Origin: Sporomusa termitida
GTDB lineage: Bacteria > Bacillota > Negativicutes > Sporomusales > Sporomusaceae
Direction: 5' to 3'
Assembly (NCBI RefSeq): GCF_007641255.1
Contig: NZ_CP036259.1
Location: forward strand, 3,288,501-3,352,500
Length of the DNA stretch: 64,000 nucleotides
Positions within the stretch are counted from its first letter, which is position 1; each line of letters starts with the position of its first letter. The notes below the pieces were generated by a model that saw only the letters and a list, made by a program, of their open reading frames with translations, did not search any database and was not told the DNA's origin. Of this stretch, positions 6,951 to 15,911 are shown one piece after another. Position numbers and translations under genes: made by a program.

Positions 6951-8450
6951 TTATTCTTTACTATCTCCGAATAGTGATGGCGCGAAACGCCGCACGTCGA
7001 CTTCTTTAAATTTTGCCCGCTGGAAATCTCTTTTCAGACTATAAGGCACGGTACAATCAAAAATAACCTTGCAGGAAATTCCGGTATCACGAATGGAGGC
7101 ACTAAACGCCGGAACCTGGGAAGGGTCCAGGGGGTGGCAGCGAACGCCGGGAATAAAGACGGTGCTGACATCGCCCTGATAGCGGGTATTCAGGGCCCAC
7201 AACACATCATTGCTGTCAAACAAATCAACATCCTCATCCACCAGGATTACATGTTTAAGTTCAGAAAACGCGGCAAATGCAAGCAATGCTGCCTGCCGTT
7301 GCCGGCCCTCATCACTGGGTTCACTTTTTTTAAACTGCAGGACTGCCATGTATTTCCCCCCGCCGGCGGCATGAGCATACACATTCAAGAGTCGTCCCGG
7401 CATGGCCCGTTCAACCATTTGCAGGATACTGGCTTCGGTGGGAATACCAGCCAGGTTGACATGTTCTTCACTGGGCCCAATCACCGTTTGCAGGATTGGG
7501 TGCCGCCGGTGCGTCACCGCCTTAACCTTAATCAGCGGTACGGACGGGTTAGCTGCACCTGTGTAACCGGGAAACTCCGGCATGGCTTTGCCGGTATTGG
7601 TATGCTGATCTTCTCTGACCCGGACATTAGGCAATAATTCACCCTCAATAACGAACTCGGCATTGGCAATGGCCTTAGCCTTCACCGTCAGGCAATCCAC
7701 CAGTTCAACCGGTCGTTTACGAATACTGCCGGCAATTGACAACTCATCGCAGCCCAGTGGTGTAGTAGGCGGTTCAAAACAGGCACCAATTTCAACCGCC
7801 GGATCAACACCAATATTAATTGTTATCGGCAGCGGTTTTCCCGCCGCTTCCGCTTTTTGCCGGAAAACATCCAGATGGCGTCCTGGGGCGAAATACATGG
7901 AAACCTCATCGGCGCTTTGGACACACAACCGATGGATAGTAACATCGGCTTCGCCGGTTTCCGGATCAGCTGCATAGGCCATGCCGATGGTAATGTACGG
8001 GCCGGCATCCTCTTCCGTATTTGTTGGCGCAGGCACTATGTTGCGAATATCGAAACCGGGTTCATCAGCGCGGTGGACAACTTCCTGACAAACGGCGTTC
8101 TCCCGGGCAATTGTTATCGGGGCGATGGGCGCCGCTACCGCTTCTGTAAGAAGGAATGCCAGCCGCTCCGGCTCCGCCCCCAGCATTGTTGCCACACGGT
8201 TGCGGCTGCCAAGCAGGCCAATGACGATCTGAACATTTTCATAGCCTTTCACATGCTTAAAAATCATGGCCGGTCCCAGACGGGTTGGCCGTGCTACCGT
8301 ACCACCGGCGCCGACATAGCGGTATACTCCCGCCAGCTCCGCCTGCGGATCAACCGGCTCATCTGTATAAAGCAGTTCTCCCGGCTTAGACTTTAAAACC
8401 GCAATTGCCGAACGCAGGTCATTCACGGGCAGCATATCTTTCCTATCCAT
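6951..8450 (-). CDS. UbiD-family decarboxylase (prenylated-FMN dependent)
   Basis: 499 residues from the ATG at 8450, with a GAGGGGCG ribosome binding site 6 nt upstream. The sequence fits UbiD throughout: IAPITIARENAVCQEV near residue 100, the KAKAIANAEFVIEGELLPNVRVRED region holding the conserved Arg/Glu pair, and the VILVDEDVDLFDSNDVLWALNTR block near the C-terminus. UbiD enzymes reversibly (de)carboxylate aromatic or unsaturated acids using prenylated FMN made by UbiX, and a ubiX gene lies in the same cluster. It is the last gene after the oxidoreductase, kinase and transporter genes. The substrate is probably an aromatic acid, but the sequence alone does not say which. Confidence 0.9.
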   Translation of the reverse strand: MDRKDMLPVNDLRSAIAVLKSKPGELLYTDEPVDPQAELAGVYRYVGAGGTVARPTRLGPAMIFKHVKGYENVQIVIGLLGSRNRVATMLGAEPERLAFLLTEAVAAPIAPITIARENAVCQEVVHRADEPGFDIRNIVPAPTNTEEDAGPYITIGMAYAADPETGEADVTIHRLCVQSADEVSMYFAPGRHLDVFRQKAEAAGKPLPITINIGVDPAVEIGACFEPPTTPLGCDELSIAGSIRKRPVELVDCLTVKAKAIANAEFVIEGELLPNVRVREDQHTNTGKAMPEFPGYTGAANPSVPLIKVKAVTHRRHPILQTVIGPSEEHVNLAGIPTEASILQMVERAMPGRLLNVYAHAAGGGKYMAVLQFKKSEPSDEGRQRQAALLAFAAFSELKHVILVDEDVDLFDSNDVLWALNTRYQGDVSTVFIPGVRCHPLDPSQVPAFSASIRDTGISCKVIFDCTVPYSLKRDFQRAKFKEVDVRRFAPSLFGDSKE

Positions 8451-8540
8451 CAATTACGCCCCTCTTTTGTATGAATTAAGCTCTAAAAATCTGTACGAAA
8501 AAACAAGACCCACCGTAGTATTAGAATAAATTTTATTAAG

Positions 8541-8571
8541 GAAACGGCCCGCCATACTGCCGAGCCGTTTC
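8541..8571 (-). terminator. Hairpin after the MFS gene
   Basis: GAAACGG (8541-8547) pairs with CCGTTTC (8565-8571). On the minus strand it is followed by CTTAATAAAATTT. It lies between the MFS stop and the UbiD start, so it could limit read-through into ubiD. Confidence 0.5.
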
Positions 8572-8599
8572 GTTGGCTCTTAACTGAATGGTCAGGACA

Positions 8600-9946
8600 C
8601 TAGTCCTGAATAGGTTCCTCAACAGTCAGTACCATTAAGAAACTCAGGAATGCGCATACCCCCAGGAAGATGAACACAACATCAAATGTTTTATACACAT
8701 CCAGCAGGTAACCGCCTACCATCGGTGAAAAAAAGCCGCCCATATTGCCAACAGAAGTCACGATTGATATTGCGGTGGGATAAGTTTTGCCTGTTGTCAA
8801 ACCCATTGGGTAGGCAAAATAGCAAGGCCAGGCCAAATTGAGCAAACCACCGGTTAAAAACAGTACAATAAAAAGTATCACGCTATTATTGGGCACATTG
8901 ATTAAAGCTGCCAGCATGACGATTAAACTCAACGGCCCAAACATCATATTCGGCTTCCGGCGTTTGAGCAGCAGCTTATCGGAAATCCAGCCGCCCAGCA
9001 ACTGGCCGCACAGGGCGCCAATCCAGGGCGCCGAGGCGATCCAGCCCATTTTTACGAAGGAGTATCCTTTGGCATTAACAAGATAGGAAGGAATCCAGGT
9101 CATCAGGCCATAGGTGACAAAACCGATGAAGAAATAGGTTATGGCAATCCCCCATACATTCCAGGATTTGAAGACTTCGGCATTAGTCTCCAGGCAGCTC
9201 AGCCGCTTGGCGCGAATGATTTTGTCCAGCCACCCGAGCGACTGGCTTGGTCTTTCAGAACAGGCATCACCTGTGTTTGCGGCGGTCGAAACGCTGCGAA
9301 TATAGTCAACCTCAGCCTTGTTGCAATAAGGACTGTCTTCCGGACGGCTGTGAACAAAAAAATACCAGATGGCCGAAAGAATGATCCCAGGAACAGCAAA
9401 CCAGTAAAAAACAGACCGCCAGCCGTAATTGACCATAATCCATACTGCTAACGGCGGTACCGCCATAAGCGCCAGCGACGTAGCACCCATGAATATGCCG
9501 GCGGCCGTTCCCTGCTCCTGCGGCGGATACCAGTTCTTGATCGTCGCCGACCCGCCAACAGGGCTTGGACCTTCACACAAACCGAGCCCCAAGCGGAACC
9601 ATTTCATCATGGCGGCGCTGGTGGACGTACCAATGAGATAGGTAAAGACAGAGAAGCCAAGTATTGAGAGCGAAACCATCCCCCGGGTACCAAACTTGCT
9701 CATAAACAAGCCTGCCGGTATTTGCGTGATGGCATAGCCGAGAAAGAAGAAGCTCATCAAAGAACCAGCCTCGAAGTTGCTGAGGTTGAATTCGGATTTG
9801 ATCATCGGTAAAACAACCCCGATATTGGTACGATCGGCAAAATTGATCATGTAAAACAGGAAAATAATCGCTAATACAATCCAGCGGTACTGGGTCTTTC
9901 GCTCAACAACAGGTTTAACAGTGACATTAATGGAAGTATTTGTCAT
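8600..9946 (-). CDS. MFS transporter, anion:cation symporter type
   Basis: 448 residues with about twelve hydrophobic segments, beginning RWIVLAIIFLFYMINFADRTNIGVVLP. This opening, with its conserved Asp-Arg, is typical of the anion:cation symporter group of the major facilitator superfamily (hexuronate, phthalate and related organic acid carriers). GLCEGPSPVGGSATIKNW corresponds to the conserved loop and helix of this group. The protein sits in the inner membrane. Its position between phosphate butyryltransferase and UbiD suggests that it imports the acid handled by this cluster. Confidence 0.88.
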   Translation of the reverse strand: MTNTSINVTVKPVVERKTQYRWIVLAIIFLFYMINFADRTNIGVVLPMIKSEFNLSNFEAGSLMSFFFLGYAITQIPAGLFMSKFGTRGMVSLSILGFSVFTYLIGTSTSAAMMKWFRLGLGLCEGPSPVGGSATIKNWYPPQEQGTAAGIFMGATSLALMAVPPLAVWIMVNYGWRSVFYWFAVPGIILSAIWYFFVHSRPEDSPYCNKAEVDYIRSVSTAANTGDACSERPSQSLGWLDKIIRAKRLSCLETNAEVFKSWNVWGIAITYFFIGFVTYGLMTWIPSYLVNAKGYSFVKMGWIASAPWIGALCGQLLGGWISDKLLLKRRKPNMMFGPLSLIVMLAALINVPNNSVILFIVLFLTGGLLNLAWPCYFAYPMGLTTGKTYPTAISIVTSVGNMGGFFSPMVGGYLLDVYKTFDVVFIFLGVCAFLSFLMVLTVEEPIQD

Positions 9947-10009
9947 TTGTTTTTCCCCCTTACTATTGATTCAGTAAATGGTCGATGATCTTCAGAACCC
10001 CCCGGCCTA

Positions 10010-10915
10010 TTACAGCGATTGCAGTACAGACATAATAATTGAGTTAAGCTTGTTTTCCGCCGAATCACTTCTGGAAGTCATGATGAGTGGCACCCTGGCC
10101 CCGGCCACTACCCCGGCTGTCTTGTAGCCGGCCATATACCGCAGTGACTTGTCCAAAATATTACCGGCAGTTAGGTCAGGCATAATTAAAATATCAGCAT
10201 AGCCGGCCACCTGGCTCTTAATCCCTTTATGCTGTGCGGCCGCCAGCGAGACCGCATTATCAAACCCCAGCGGCCCATCCACATCACAACCTTTTATTTG
10301 CCCCCGCATATTAGCCAGGGTCAGCATGGCCGCATCAGTGGTCGCCTGAATCTCGGGATTAATCTGTTCCAGCGGCGCGATGACCGCGACTTTTGGGTGT
10401 TCAATGCCCAGCTTCCGGCACAAACCAACGCAATTTTGAATGATCTTCAGTTTTTTGCCATAATCAGGAGTAACGTTAATGGCGCAGTCACTGACCACCA
10501 TCAGCCGATTCTCTTGCGCATAGTGAAAAATTGTCGCCTGGCTGATAAGCGCATGCTCGGCAAGCAGACCAAATTTTTTGTCCAGCATCGCCTTTAAGAA
10601 GGTACCTGTTGGCAGTAAGCCTTTCATCGGCATGTCTACTTTTTTCCCGGCAACTAAGCCGGCGGTGATAGAGGCCGCCTGGGCATCATTTTTTTCATCG
10701 ATGATTTCCCAGTCAACTGCTTTTTCCTGTAATTCTCCCAGTAAACTTTTTATTTTATCACCATCGCCGACCAGGACGGACTCCAGAATCCCTTCCCGCC
10801 GGGCAACAACAACAGAGGTCAGTGCATCTAAATCATGTGCTGCCGCCACAGCCGCCTTTTTTCTGATATTGTTATTTTTAAGCCACAACAAAGCTGCATT
10901 AAAATTATTAAACAT
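10010..10915 (-). CDS. ptb: Phosphate butyryltransferase
   Basis: 301 residues from the ATG at 10915, which follows a GGAGGG site. The protein matches the phosphate acetyl/butaryl transferase family: MPMKGLLPTGTFLKAMLDKKFGL, the VVSDCAINVTPDY segment and GPLGFDNAVSLAAAQHKGI. It would convert acyl-CoA and phosphate to acyl-phosphate and CoA. It lies 13 nt after butyrate kinase, so the pair yields ATP from the acyl-CoA made by the upstream oxidoreductase. The true acyl group may be branched or aromatic rather than butyryl. Confidence 0.9.
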   Translation of the reverse strand: MFNNFNAALLWLKNNNIRKKAAVAAAHDLDALTSVVVARREGILESVLVGDGDKIKSLLGELQEKAVDWEIIDEKNDAQAASITAGLVAGKKVDMPMKGLLPTGTFLKAMLDKKFGLLAEHALISQATIFHYAQENRLMVVSDCAINVTPDYGKKLKIIQNCVGLCRKLGIEHPKVAVIAPLEQINPEIQATTDAAMLTLANMRGQIKGCDVDGPLGFDNAVSLAAAQHKGIKSQVAGYADILIMPDLTAGNILDKSLRYMAGYKTAGVVAGARVPLIMTSRSDSAENKLNSIIMSVLQSL

Positions 10916-10928
10916 TTGGCCCTCCCTC

Positions 10929-11996
10929 CTATAGTGATTTAAGCGGCTCGTTGCCCCGCAAAGCTTCCAATGCCCCCAGGGCCAAAGCATCCATTTCATT
11001 TTCACCAGGATATAATGCAACCGGTGCAATAAACCCAAGCTGATCTTTCATTCTGGCGGTAATCATTTTTGAATGGGCAATGCCGCCGGTAATAATAATG
11101 GCATCAACCTTACCTGCAAGAACAGCGCCCATAGCTGCGATTTCCTTACAAGTCTGGTAGTTCATGCCTTCTAAGCACAACCTGGCATAATCATCGCTAG
11201 CTGCCTTTGCCACTATTGTCCGCACATCATTTTCCTTAAGATAAGCCGTTAAACCGCCTTCCCCGTTAAGCATCTTTTTAATTTCCTTATGGCCGTAACG
11301 ACCGGAAAAACACAAATCAACCAAAGCCCCTACCGGCAGCCCGCCAGTCCGGTTGGTAGAGAAGGGGCCATCGCCATCAATACCGTTGGTGGCATCAATC
11401 ATTTTCCCGCAGCGATGCGCGGCAACGGTAATACCGCCGCCCATATGCGCAATAATCAGGTTCAAGTCCTCATATTTTTTCCCCTTGTCCCGGGCATACC
11501 GCTTGCCTGTCGCCCGGTGGTTTAAAGCATGAAACCGGCTCTGGCGCGGCAGCCCGGGATGCCCGGACAAGCGGGCCACATCAATAAACTCATCCGTCAC
11601 CGGCGGATCAACCACCACGGCCAGCAGCCTGGTTCCTGCCGCCATGTTATAAGCAATTTTACTGCCTACATCGCAGGCATGCCTTCCATACAAACCGGAA
11701 GCCTGCTGTTCAAGCATTGTCTCATTAATCTGATAAACGCCGCCTGCCAGTGGTTTTGTATGACCGCCACGGCTGGCGATGGCATCCAATTCACCGACAC
11801 TGATGCCGTTGTCCCCGAGAAACTTTTCAATAGCCGCCCGGCGATAACCGTCTTGTTCCATCAAATCAGTAAATGCCGACAGATCTTGCACCGAATGCTC
11901 CAAGGCAGTTTTTATCTTACATGCATCCTCTTCATAATAAGCCAGTTTGGTTGAGGTTGAGCCAAGGTTAATAGCCAGAATTTTGTATGGTTTCAT
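10929..11996 (-). CDS. buk: Butyrate kinase
   Basis: 355 residues from the ATG at 11996 (MKPYKILAINLGSTSTKLAYYE), with GAGGTGG upstream. The ASKHA-fold phosphate-1 motif NLGSTSTK, the SRFHALNHRA segment, NLIIAHMGGGITVAAH and IIITGGIAHS are standard for butyrate/acetate kinases. Such enzymes transfer phosphate from acyl-phosphate to ADP. It is co-transcribed with ptb and the oxidoreductase subunits, which points to energy conservation by substrate-level phosphorylation during 2-oxoacid breakdown. The 11997-12120 gap shows nothing beyond its ribosome binding site. Confidence 0.92.
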   Translation of the reverse strand: MKPYKILAINLGSTSTKLAYYEEDACKIKTALEHSVQDLSAFTDLMEQDGYRRAAIEKFLGDNGISVGELDAIASRGGHTKPLAGGVYQINETMLEQQASGLYGRHACDVGSKIAYNMAAGTRLLAVVVDPPVTDEFIDVARLSGHPGLPRQSRFHALNHRATGKRYARDKGKKYEDLNLIIAHMGGGITVAAHRCGKMIDATNGIDGDGPFSTNRTGGLPVGALVDLCFSGRYGHKEIKKMLNGEGGLTAYLKENDVRTIVAKAASDDYARLCLEGMNYQTCKEIAAMGAVLAGKVDAIIITGGIAHSKMITARMKDQLGFIAPVALYPGENEMDALALGALEALRGNEPLKSL

Positions 11997-12120
11997 ATAA
12001 ATCCACCTCTTGCTAATATTCTGATAATTAATTCGATAACAGTGTATTCCCATGCTTATAAACCCCGGCCGCAAGGGAATACACCTTCTAGGTTAGTAAG
12101 AATCCCGCACCGGAGGCAGC

Positions 12121-12993
12121 CTATTTATTAGTGAGGCGGGTATAATCCTGCCCGACCGCTGTTTGCATTGTTGATAACTCTTCTGGCGCAACCCCGTTAA
12201 AGCGCTTCTGCAGCTTCAGATACTCAGCGACCGGCTTCGGTTTGGCCACAGGCACGGTTACTTGGTAATTCACACCGTCGGTGATCTCATACAGCGGCCA
12301 GCACTGACTTTGTACCGCCAGCCTGGCGACTTCGATGGTATGTTCCGGTTTTGAACCCCAGCCTGTCGGGCAGGGAGTATGAATATGAATATAAGCAGGT
12401 CCTGTTGCGGTGGCAGCCTGGGCTTTTGCTACTTTTTTCCTTAGATCATCCACATAACCTACCGAGGCGGTAGCGGCATACGGGATTTTGTGGGCAGCCA
12501 CAATACCGACCATATCTTTGCGGTAGACACTCTTGCCGCCGGGGGTTGTTGTGGTCCAGGCATTCAGCGGCGTTGAGCCGCTGCCCTGAATCCCGGTGTT
12601 CATATAGGCTTCATTGTCATAGCAGATATAGAGAATCTTATCGCCCCGCTCCAAAGCGCCTGATAAAGCCTGCAGGCCGATATCCACCGTTGCGCCGTCG
12701 CCGGCAAAGCCCAGGACCTGGATATCGCCGCGCCCCTGCACTTCAAAACCGGCTTTGATGCCGGCCGCATAGGCGGCGGTACTCTCGAGGTTGCCCTGAA
12801 AACCGGGAATTTTGGTAACTGTCTCATTGCCATAACCGGAAAACAGCGCCGCACAGCCGGGAGGAATAACAATAACGGTATTAGCGCCCAGAACGTCTAA
12901 AATAACCCGCGCCGCCAGTTCCAGTCCGCAACCGGCGCACGCGCTCACGCCATGCGCAATCAGGCCCCTTGCTTCAGATTTCATGGTTAACAT
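12121..12993 (-). CDS. 2-oxoacid:ferredoxin oxidoreductase, beta (TPP-binding) subunit
   Basis: 290 residues. The thiamine diphosphate motif is visible as GFAGDGATVDIGLQ followed by YDNEAYMNTG, and HGVSACAGCGLELAARVIL at the N-terminus supplies the CxGC cysteines of the conserved [4Fe-4S] site. This is the usual beta subunit of the four-subunit pyruvate/2-ketoisovalerate ferredoxin oxidoreductases. It starts 3 nt after the alpha subunit. With the kinase and phosphotransferase downstream, a 2-oxoacid derived from an amino acid is the likeliest substrate. POR versus VOR cannot be settled by reading. Confidence 0.9.
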   Translation of the reverse strand: MLTMKSEARGLIAHGVSACAGCGLELAARVILDVLGANTVIVIPPGCAALFSGYGNETVTKIPGFQGNLESTAAYAAGIKAGFEVQGRGDIQVLGFAGDGATVDIGLQALSGALERGDKILYICYDNEAYMNTGIQGSGSTPLNAWTTTTPGGKSVYRKDMVGIVAAHKIPYAATASVGYVDDLRKKVAKAQAATATGPAYIHIHTPCPTGWGSKPEHTIEVARLAVQSQCWPLYEITDGVNYQVTVPVAKPKPVAEYLKLQKRFNGVAPEELSTMQTAVGQDYTRLTNK

Positions 12994-12995
12994 CG

Positions 12996-14180
12996 TTACT
13001 TCACCTCCCGGATTGTCAGTGCATTTTCTTTTACGTCCACCCAGTCCACATCGGCGGTAATCTCGCCTGTTAGGAGCTTTGCAAAGGCTTTGACAAAAGT
13101 TGCCGGCGAGATGTCGCGGCCACCGAGGCCGGCGATGAAACCCTGTACCGGCTTACCGCTGAGAACCGCCCGCACCTCGGTGGCTACAGGCGCTACCTGA
13201 GCACCATAGCCCGGACTGCGGTCCATTACCCCGACAACGGCAACAGGGGCCAGCGCCTGTTTAACCTGCTCAGCCGGGAACGGCCGGTAGGACGTGAGCT
13301 TTAATACGCCGACTTTTTTCCCCTGACCGCGCAGTTGATCGACAGTGTATTTTGCCGTACCGGACATTGAGCCTAAGGTCACAATAACCGCTTCAGCGTC
13401 ATCGCATTGGTATGCTTCCAGCAGAGAATAGTCACGTCCAAACACCCTTTTAAAGTCAGCCATGGCCGCCAGCAGAACCGCCGGTGCCTGGTTAAAGCCT
13501 ACAGCCTGTTGGTATCTCATTTCGGTGTATTCGGCCGTAGGGGTAAGGTTGTTGATAAACATCGGATCATTGGGGTCAAGATGAAAGTTGTGGCATACAT
13601 AGGGCGGCAGATAGGCATCAACAGCAGCCTGATCAGGCACATACACGGCATCACTCATATGCGAAAGGAAGAAACCGTCCAGGCAGACCATGGCCGGCAG
13701 TTGAATGCGGGCATCCTCCGCGGTCCGGTAGGCAATAAGAATCAGGTCAAGCACTTCCTGGGCACTTTCCGCATAAAGCTGCAGCCAGCCGCCATCTCTT
13801 TCCGCCATAGCGTCCTGATGGTCGCACCACAGGCTCCAGGGGCTGACCAGCGACCGGTTGACAACAGGCATAACGATGGGAACCCGGCAGCCGGCGGCTA
13901 CCCCCAGTACTTCATGCATGAGTGCCAGACCAACCGAAGAAGTGGCCGTACCGGCCCGGACACCGGTAAGCTGGGCGCCAATCGCGCAGCACATGGCACT
14001 GTGTTCTGACTCCACCCTGATATATTTGGCATCAAGTTTTCCCTGAACAACAAAATCAGCCAGTTTCTCCGAGATCGGGCTCTGGGGGGTAATCGGGTAA
14101 GCCGAAACCACCCTCACCTTCGCCAGCCGCAGACCCTCGGAGGCAGCTCCGTTGCCGTCAATCATTACTCTGGTACTCAT
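12996..14180 (-). CDS. 2-oxoacid:ferredoxin oxidoreductase, alpha subunit
   Basis: 394 residues from the ATG at 14180, whose ATGA overlaps the delta-subunit stop. MIDGNGAASEGLRLAKVRVVSAYPITPQSPI is the pyrimidine-binding (domain I) signature of this enzyme family, with VESEHSAMCCAIGAQLTGVR following. The later TLGSMSGTAKYTVDQLRGQGKKVGVLKL matches the domain II C-terminal part. Together with the beta, gamma and delta genes it makes a complete four-subunit enzyme in the order gamma-delta-alpha-beta. Confidence 0.92.
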   Translation of the reverse strand: MSTRVMIDGNGAASEGLRLAKVRVVSAYPITPQSPISEKLADFVVQGKLDAKYIRVESEHSAMCCAIGAQLTGVRAGTATSSVGLALMHEVLGVAAGCRVPIVMPVVNRSLVSPWSLWCDHQDAMAERDGGWLQLYAESAQEVLDLILIAYRTAEDARIQLPAMVCLDGFFLSHMSDAVYVPDQAAVDAYLPPYVCHNFHLDPNDPMFINNLTPTAEYTEMRYQQAVGFNQAPAVLLAAMADFKRVFGRDYSLLEAYQCDDAEAVIVTLGSMSGTAKYTVDQLRGQGKKVGVLKLTSYRPFPAEQVKQALAPVAVVGVMDRSPGYGAQVAPVATEVRAVLSGKPVQGFIAGLGGRDISPATFVKAFAKLLTGEITADVDWVDVKENALTIREVK

Positions 14181-14473
14181 AGCTTGCAAACACCTTCTTC
14201 CGGTATCATGGCAATACATTGTTTCGGGCAGATATTCGCGCAAATACCGCACCCTTTACAATAATCCCAGTCAAAATAGACACCGCTATTAGGGTCTTCC
14301 TTAGCCACAGTAACCACATCGGCAGGACAATGCTTACGGCAAGTGCCGCAAAAAATACAATCTTCAATGGTAACATCCGGCCGGACTACCCGCCACACAC
14401 CGGTTTTAGCCGCCACAAATTCTGTAGCCACCGGCCCGACAAAATACTTTTTAGTTTTTTCGCAGTCCGTCAT
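14177..14473 (-). CDS. 2-oxoacid:ferredoxin oxidoreductase, delta subunit (2x[4Fe-4S] ferredoxin)
   Basis: About 98 residues from the ATG at 14473 (MTDCEKTKKYFVGPVATEF). Two clusters are visible: CIFCGTCRKHCP and CKGCGICANICP, each CxxCxxCxxxCP. It passes electrons from the TPP site to external ferredoxin. The gene overlaps the end of the gamma subunit by 23 bp and the start of the alpha subunit by 4 bp, showing tight translational coupling. An upstream in-frame ATG would lengthen it, but the family start is nearer 14473. Confidence 0.88.
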   Translation of the reverse strand: MTDCEKTKKYFVGPVATEFVAAKTGVWRVVRPDVTIEDCIFCGTCRKHCPADVVTVAKEDPNSGVYFDWDYCKGCGICANICPKQCIAMIPEEGVCKL

Positions 14474-14990
14474 AGGCTTTTTTTGCTGCCTCTGCATTGG
14501 CGTCACCCGCCTTTCCAAAAATTTTCCGAATGGCATTCATAGCCGCCTCAATACCAACCAGCCCGGCGCCGGCCATTGCTCCCAGCATCGCTGAATTAGG
14601 GATATCCCGCCCCAGGGTATCAAGAGCAATCTGTTTAGCACCGCTGTAATAAACCAGATGGCTGGCGAAAGGGTATTCCGGCAATACACATTCGTTGTTA
14701 ATGATGAAGACTGTGTCCGGCTTGGTTCCCGCCATCACATCGACGCCTTTATCCATCACTGACAGATCGAAGATAACAACATAGTCCGGTTCATAGACGA
14801 AGGACTTGACCCTAATCGGGCCGTCGCTGACAATCAAGTCGGAGTACACCGGTGCGCCGCGCCGCTCATGCCCGTACGCCGGAATGGACTGGGCGTATTT
14901 ACCTTCGCCAATAGCTGCTGCTTCGGCAAATATCTTGGCGGCAGTAACAACACCCTGGCCGCCAAGGCCGAAGAGTTTGATTTGTTTCAA
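14451..14990 (-). CDS. 2-oxoacid:ferredoxin oxidoreductase, gamma subunit
   Basis: 179 residues from a TTG at 14990 that follows AGGAGG by 9 nt. The N-terminus KQIKLFGLGGQGVVTAAKIFAEAA is the invariant start of this subunit, and SIPAYGHERRGAPVYSDLIVS is its conserved core. It opens the transcription unit that runs through delta, alpha, beta, buk, ptb, MFS and ubiD. The three-half-site operator at 15134-15157 lies ~145 bp upstream. Confidence 0.9.
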   Translation of the reverse strand: MKQIKLFGLGGQGVVTAAKIFAEAAAIGEGKYAQSIPAYGHERRGAPVYSDLIVSDGPIRVKSFVYEPDYVVIFDLSVMDKGVDVMAGTKPDTVFIINNECVLPEYPFASHLVYYSGAKQIALDTLGRDIPNSAMLGAMAGAGLVGIEAAMNAIRKIFGKAGDANAEAAKKAYDGLRKN

Positions 14991-15133
14991 GATACTTCTC
15001 CTCCTGCATAATTTATTGATGTGAGTTTGACCGGTAAAAACCTTCACCTCCTTTTGCTTCTTGCTAAACACAACACCGGTAATTCAAACTCTTGTCTGAA
15101 GTTAAAACCAAAATCTTCTTATTATACTGCTTG

Positions 15134-15157
15134 TTCCTTTATGCGGGATTATATCCC
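15134..15157. promoter_or_regulatory. 24-bp three-half-site operator, copy 1 (before the oxidoreductase operon)
   Basis: TTCC-N7-GGGA-N5-TCCC. The same architecture and much of the same spacer (TTTATGC) recur at 15841-15864 and 17152-17175. It lies upstream of the gamma subunit gene. The IclR regulator is the likely binder. The rest of the 14991-15211 gap shows no gene. Confidence 0.6.
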
Positions 15158-15211
15158 GATATTTAAGCATTATTATCTTCTGAGCAAACAGTACCGGCTG
15201 ATTCTGGTGTA

Positions 15212-15766
15212 CTACTGCCCCCATCTTTTAGTAAGACCGCTAGCCAAGCCAAAATGATCCAGTATTCGCGCTACCGTGTGATTGATAATATCCTCAATGG
15301 TTTGCGGGCGATGGTAAAAAGCAGGCATGGGCGGCATAATGATTGCTCCCGCCTGATCAGCAAGCAACATATTGGTTAAATGGATCCTGCTTAGTGGCGT
15401 CTCTCTGGGAACCAGCACCAGCTTCCGCTTCTCTTTAAGCATTACGTCCGCCGCCCGGACAATCAGACTATCGCTGTAGCCATGAGCAATGGCGGCTAAC
15501 GATTTCATGCTGCAGGGAACTATCATCATGCCGTCAGTAAGAAACGAGCCGCTGGCAATGGCAGCATCAAGCTCTTTATTACCATAGGTAACACAAGCCA
15601 GCCCCTGTAACTCTTCCAGACTCTTATCAGTCTCGCAGGCTAGATTATATACCGCCCAGTCACTTAAAACCAGATGGACCTCGACCTGAGCCTGTTTTAA
15701 TACTTCCAGAAGTCTGATTGCATAAACAATTCCGGTGGCGCCTGATACACCGACAATTAATTTCAT
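15212..15766 (-). CDS. ubiX: UbiX-family flavin prenyltransferase
   Basis: 184 residues from the ATG at 15766, with GGGAGCGG upstream. MKLIVGVSGATGIVYAIRLLE is the FMN-binding start of UbiX/Pad1, and VPCSMKSLAAIAHG, VPRETPLSRIHLTNML and MPPMPAFYHRPQTIEDI are the classic conserved blocks. UbiX prenylates FMN to make the UbiD cofactor, so it serves the UbiD at 6951-8450. It has its own operator copy upstream. Confidence 0.94.
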   Translation of the reverse strand: MKLIVGVSGATGIVYAIRLLEVLKQAQVEVHLVLSDWAVYNLACETDKSLEELQGLACVTYGNKELDAAIASGSFLTDGMMIVPCSMKSLAAIAHGYSDSLIVRAADVMLKEKRKLVLVPRETPLSRIHLTNMLLADQAGAIIMPPMPAFYHRPQTIEDIINHTVARILDHFGLASGLTKRWGQ

Positions 15767-15840
15767 GTCCGCTCCCTTGCCCAACCCGCATGCCTTACTG
15801 GCTGCGATCAAAGCATTATCCAAATTTGCCGCCGTCTATA

Positions 15841-15864
15841 TTCCTCTATATGGAATATCGTTCC
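15841..15864. promoter_or_regulatory. 24-bp three-half-site operator, copy 2 (before ubiX)
   Basis: TTCC-N7-GGAA-N5-TTCC, with the same half-site spacing as copies 1 and 3. It lies 75 bp upstream of the ubiX start. Confidence 0.6.
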
Positions 15865-15911
15865 TGTATGGCAGCATGAAAATATAACGGCAATTCGCCA
15901 AGCTTCCTGTA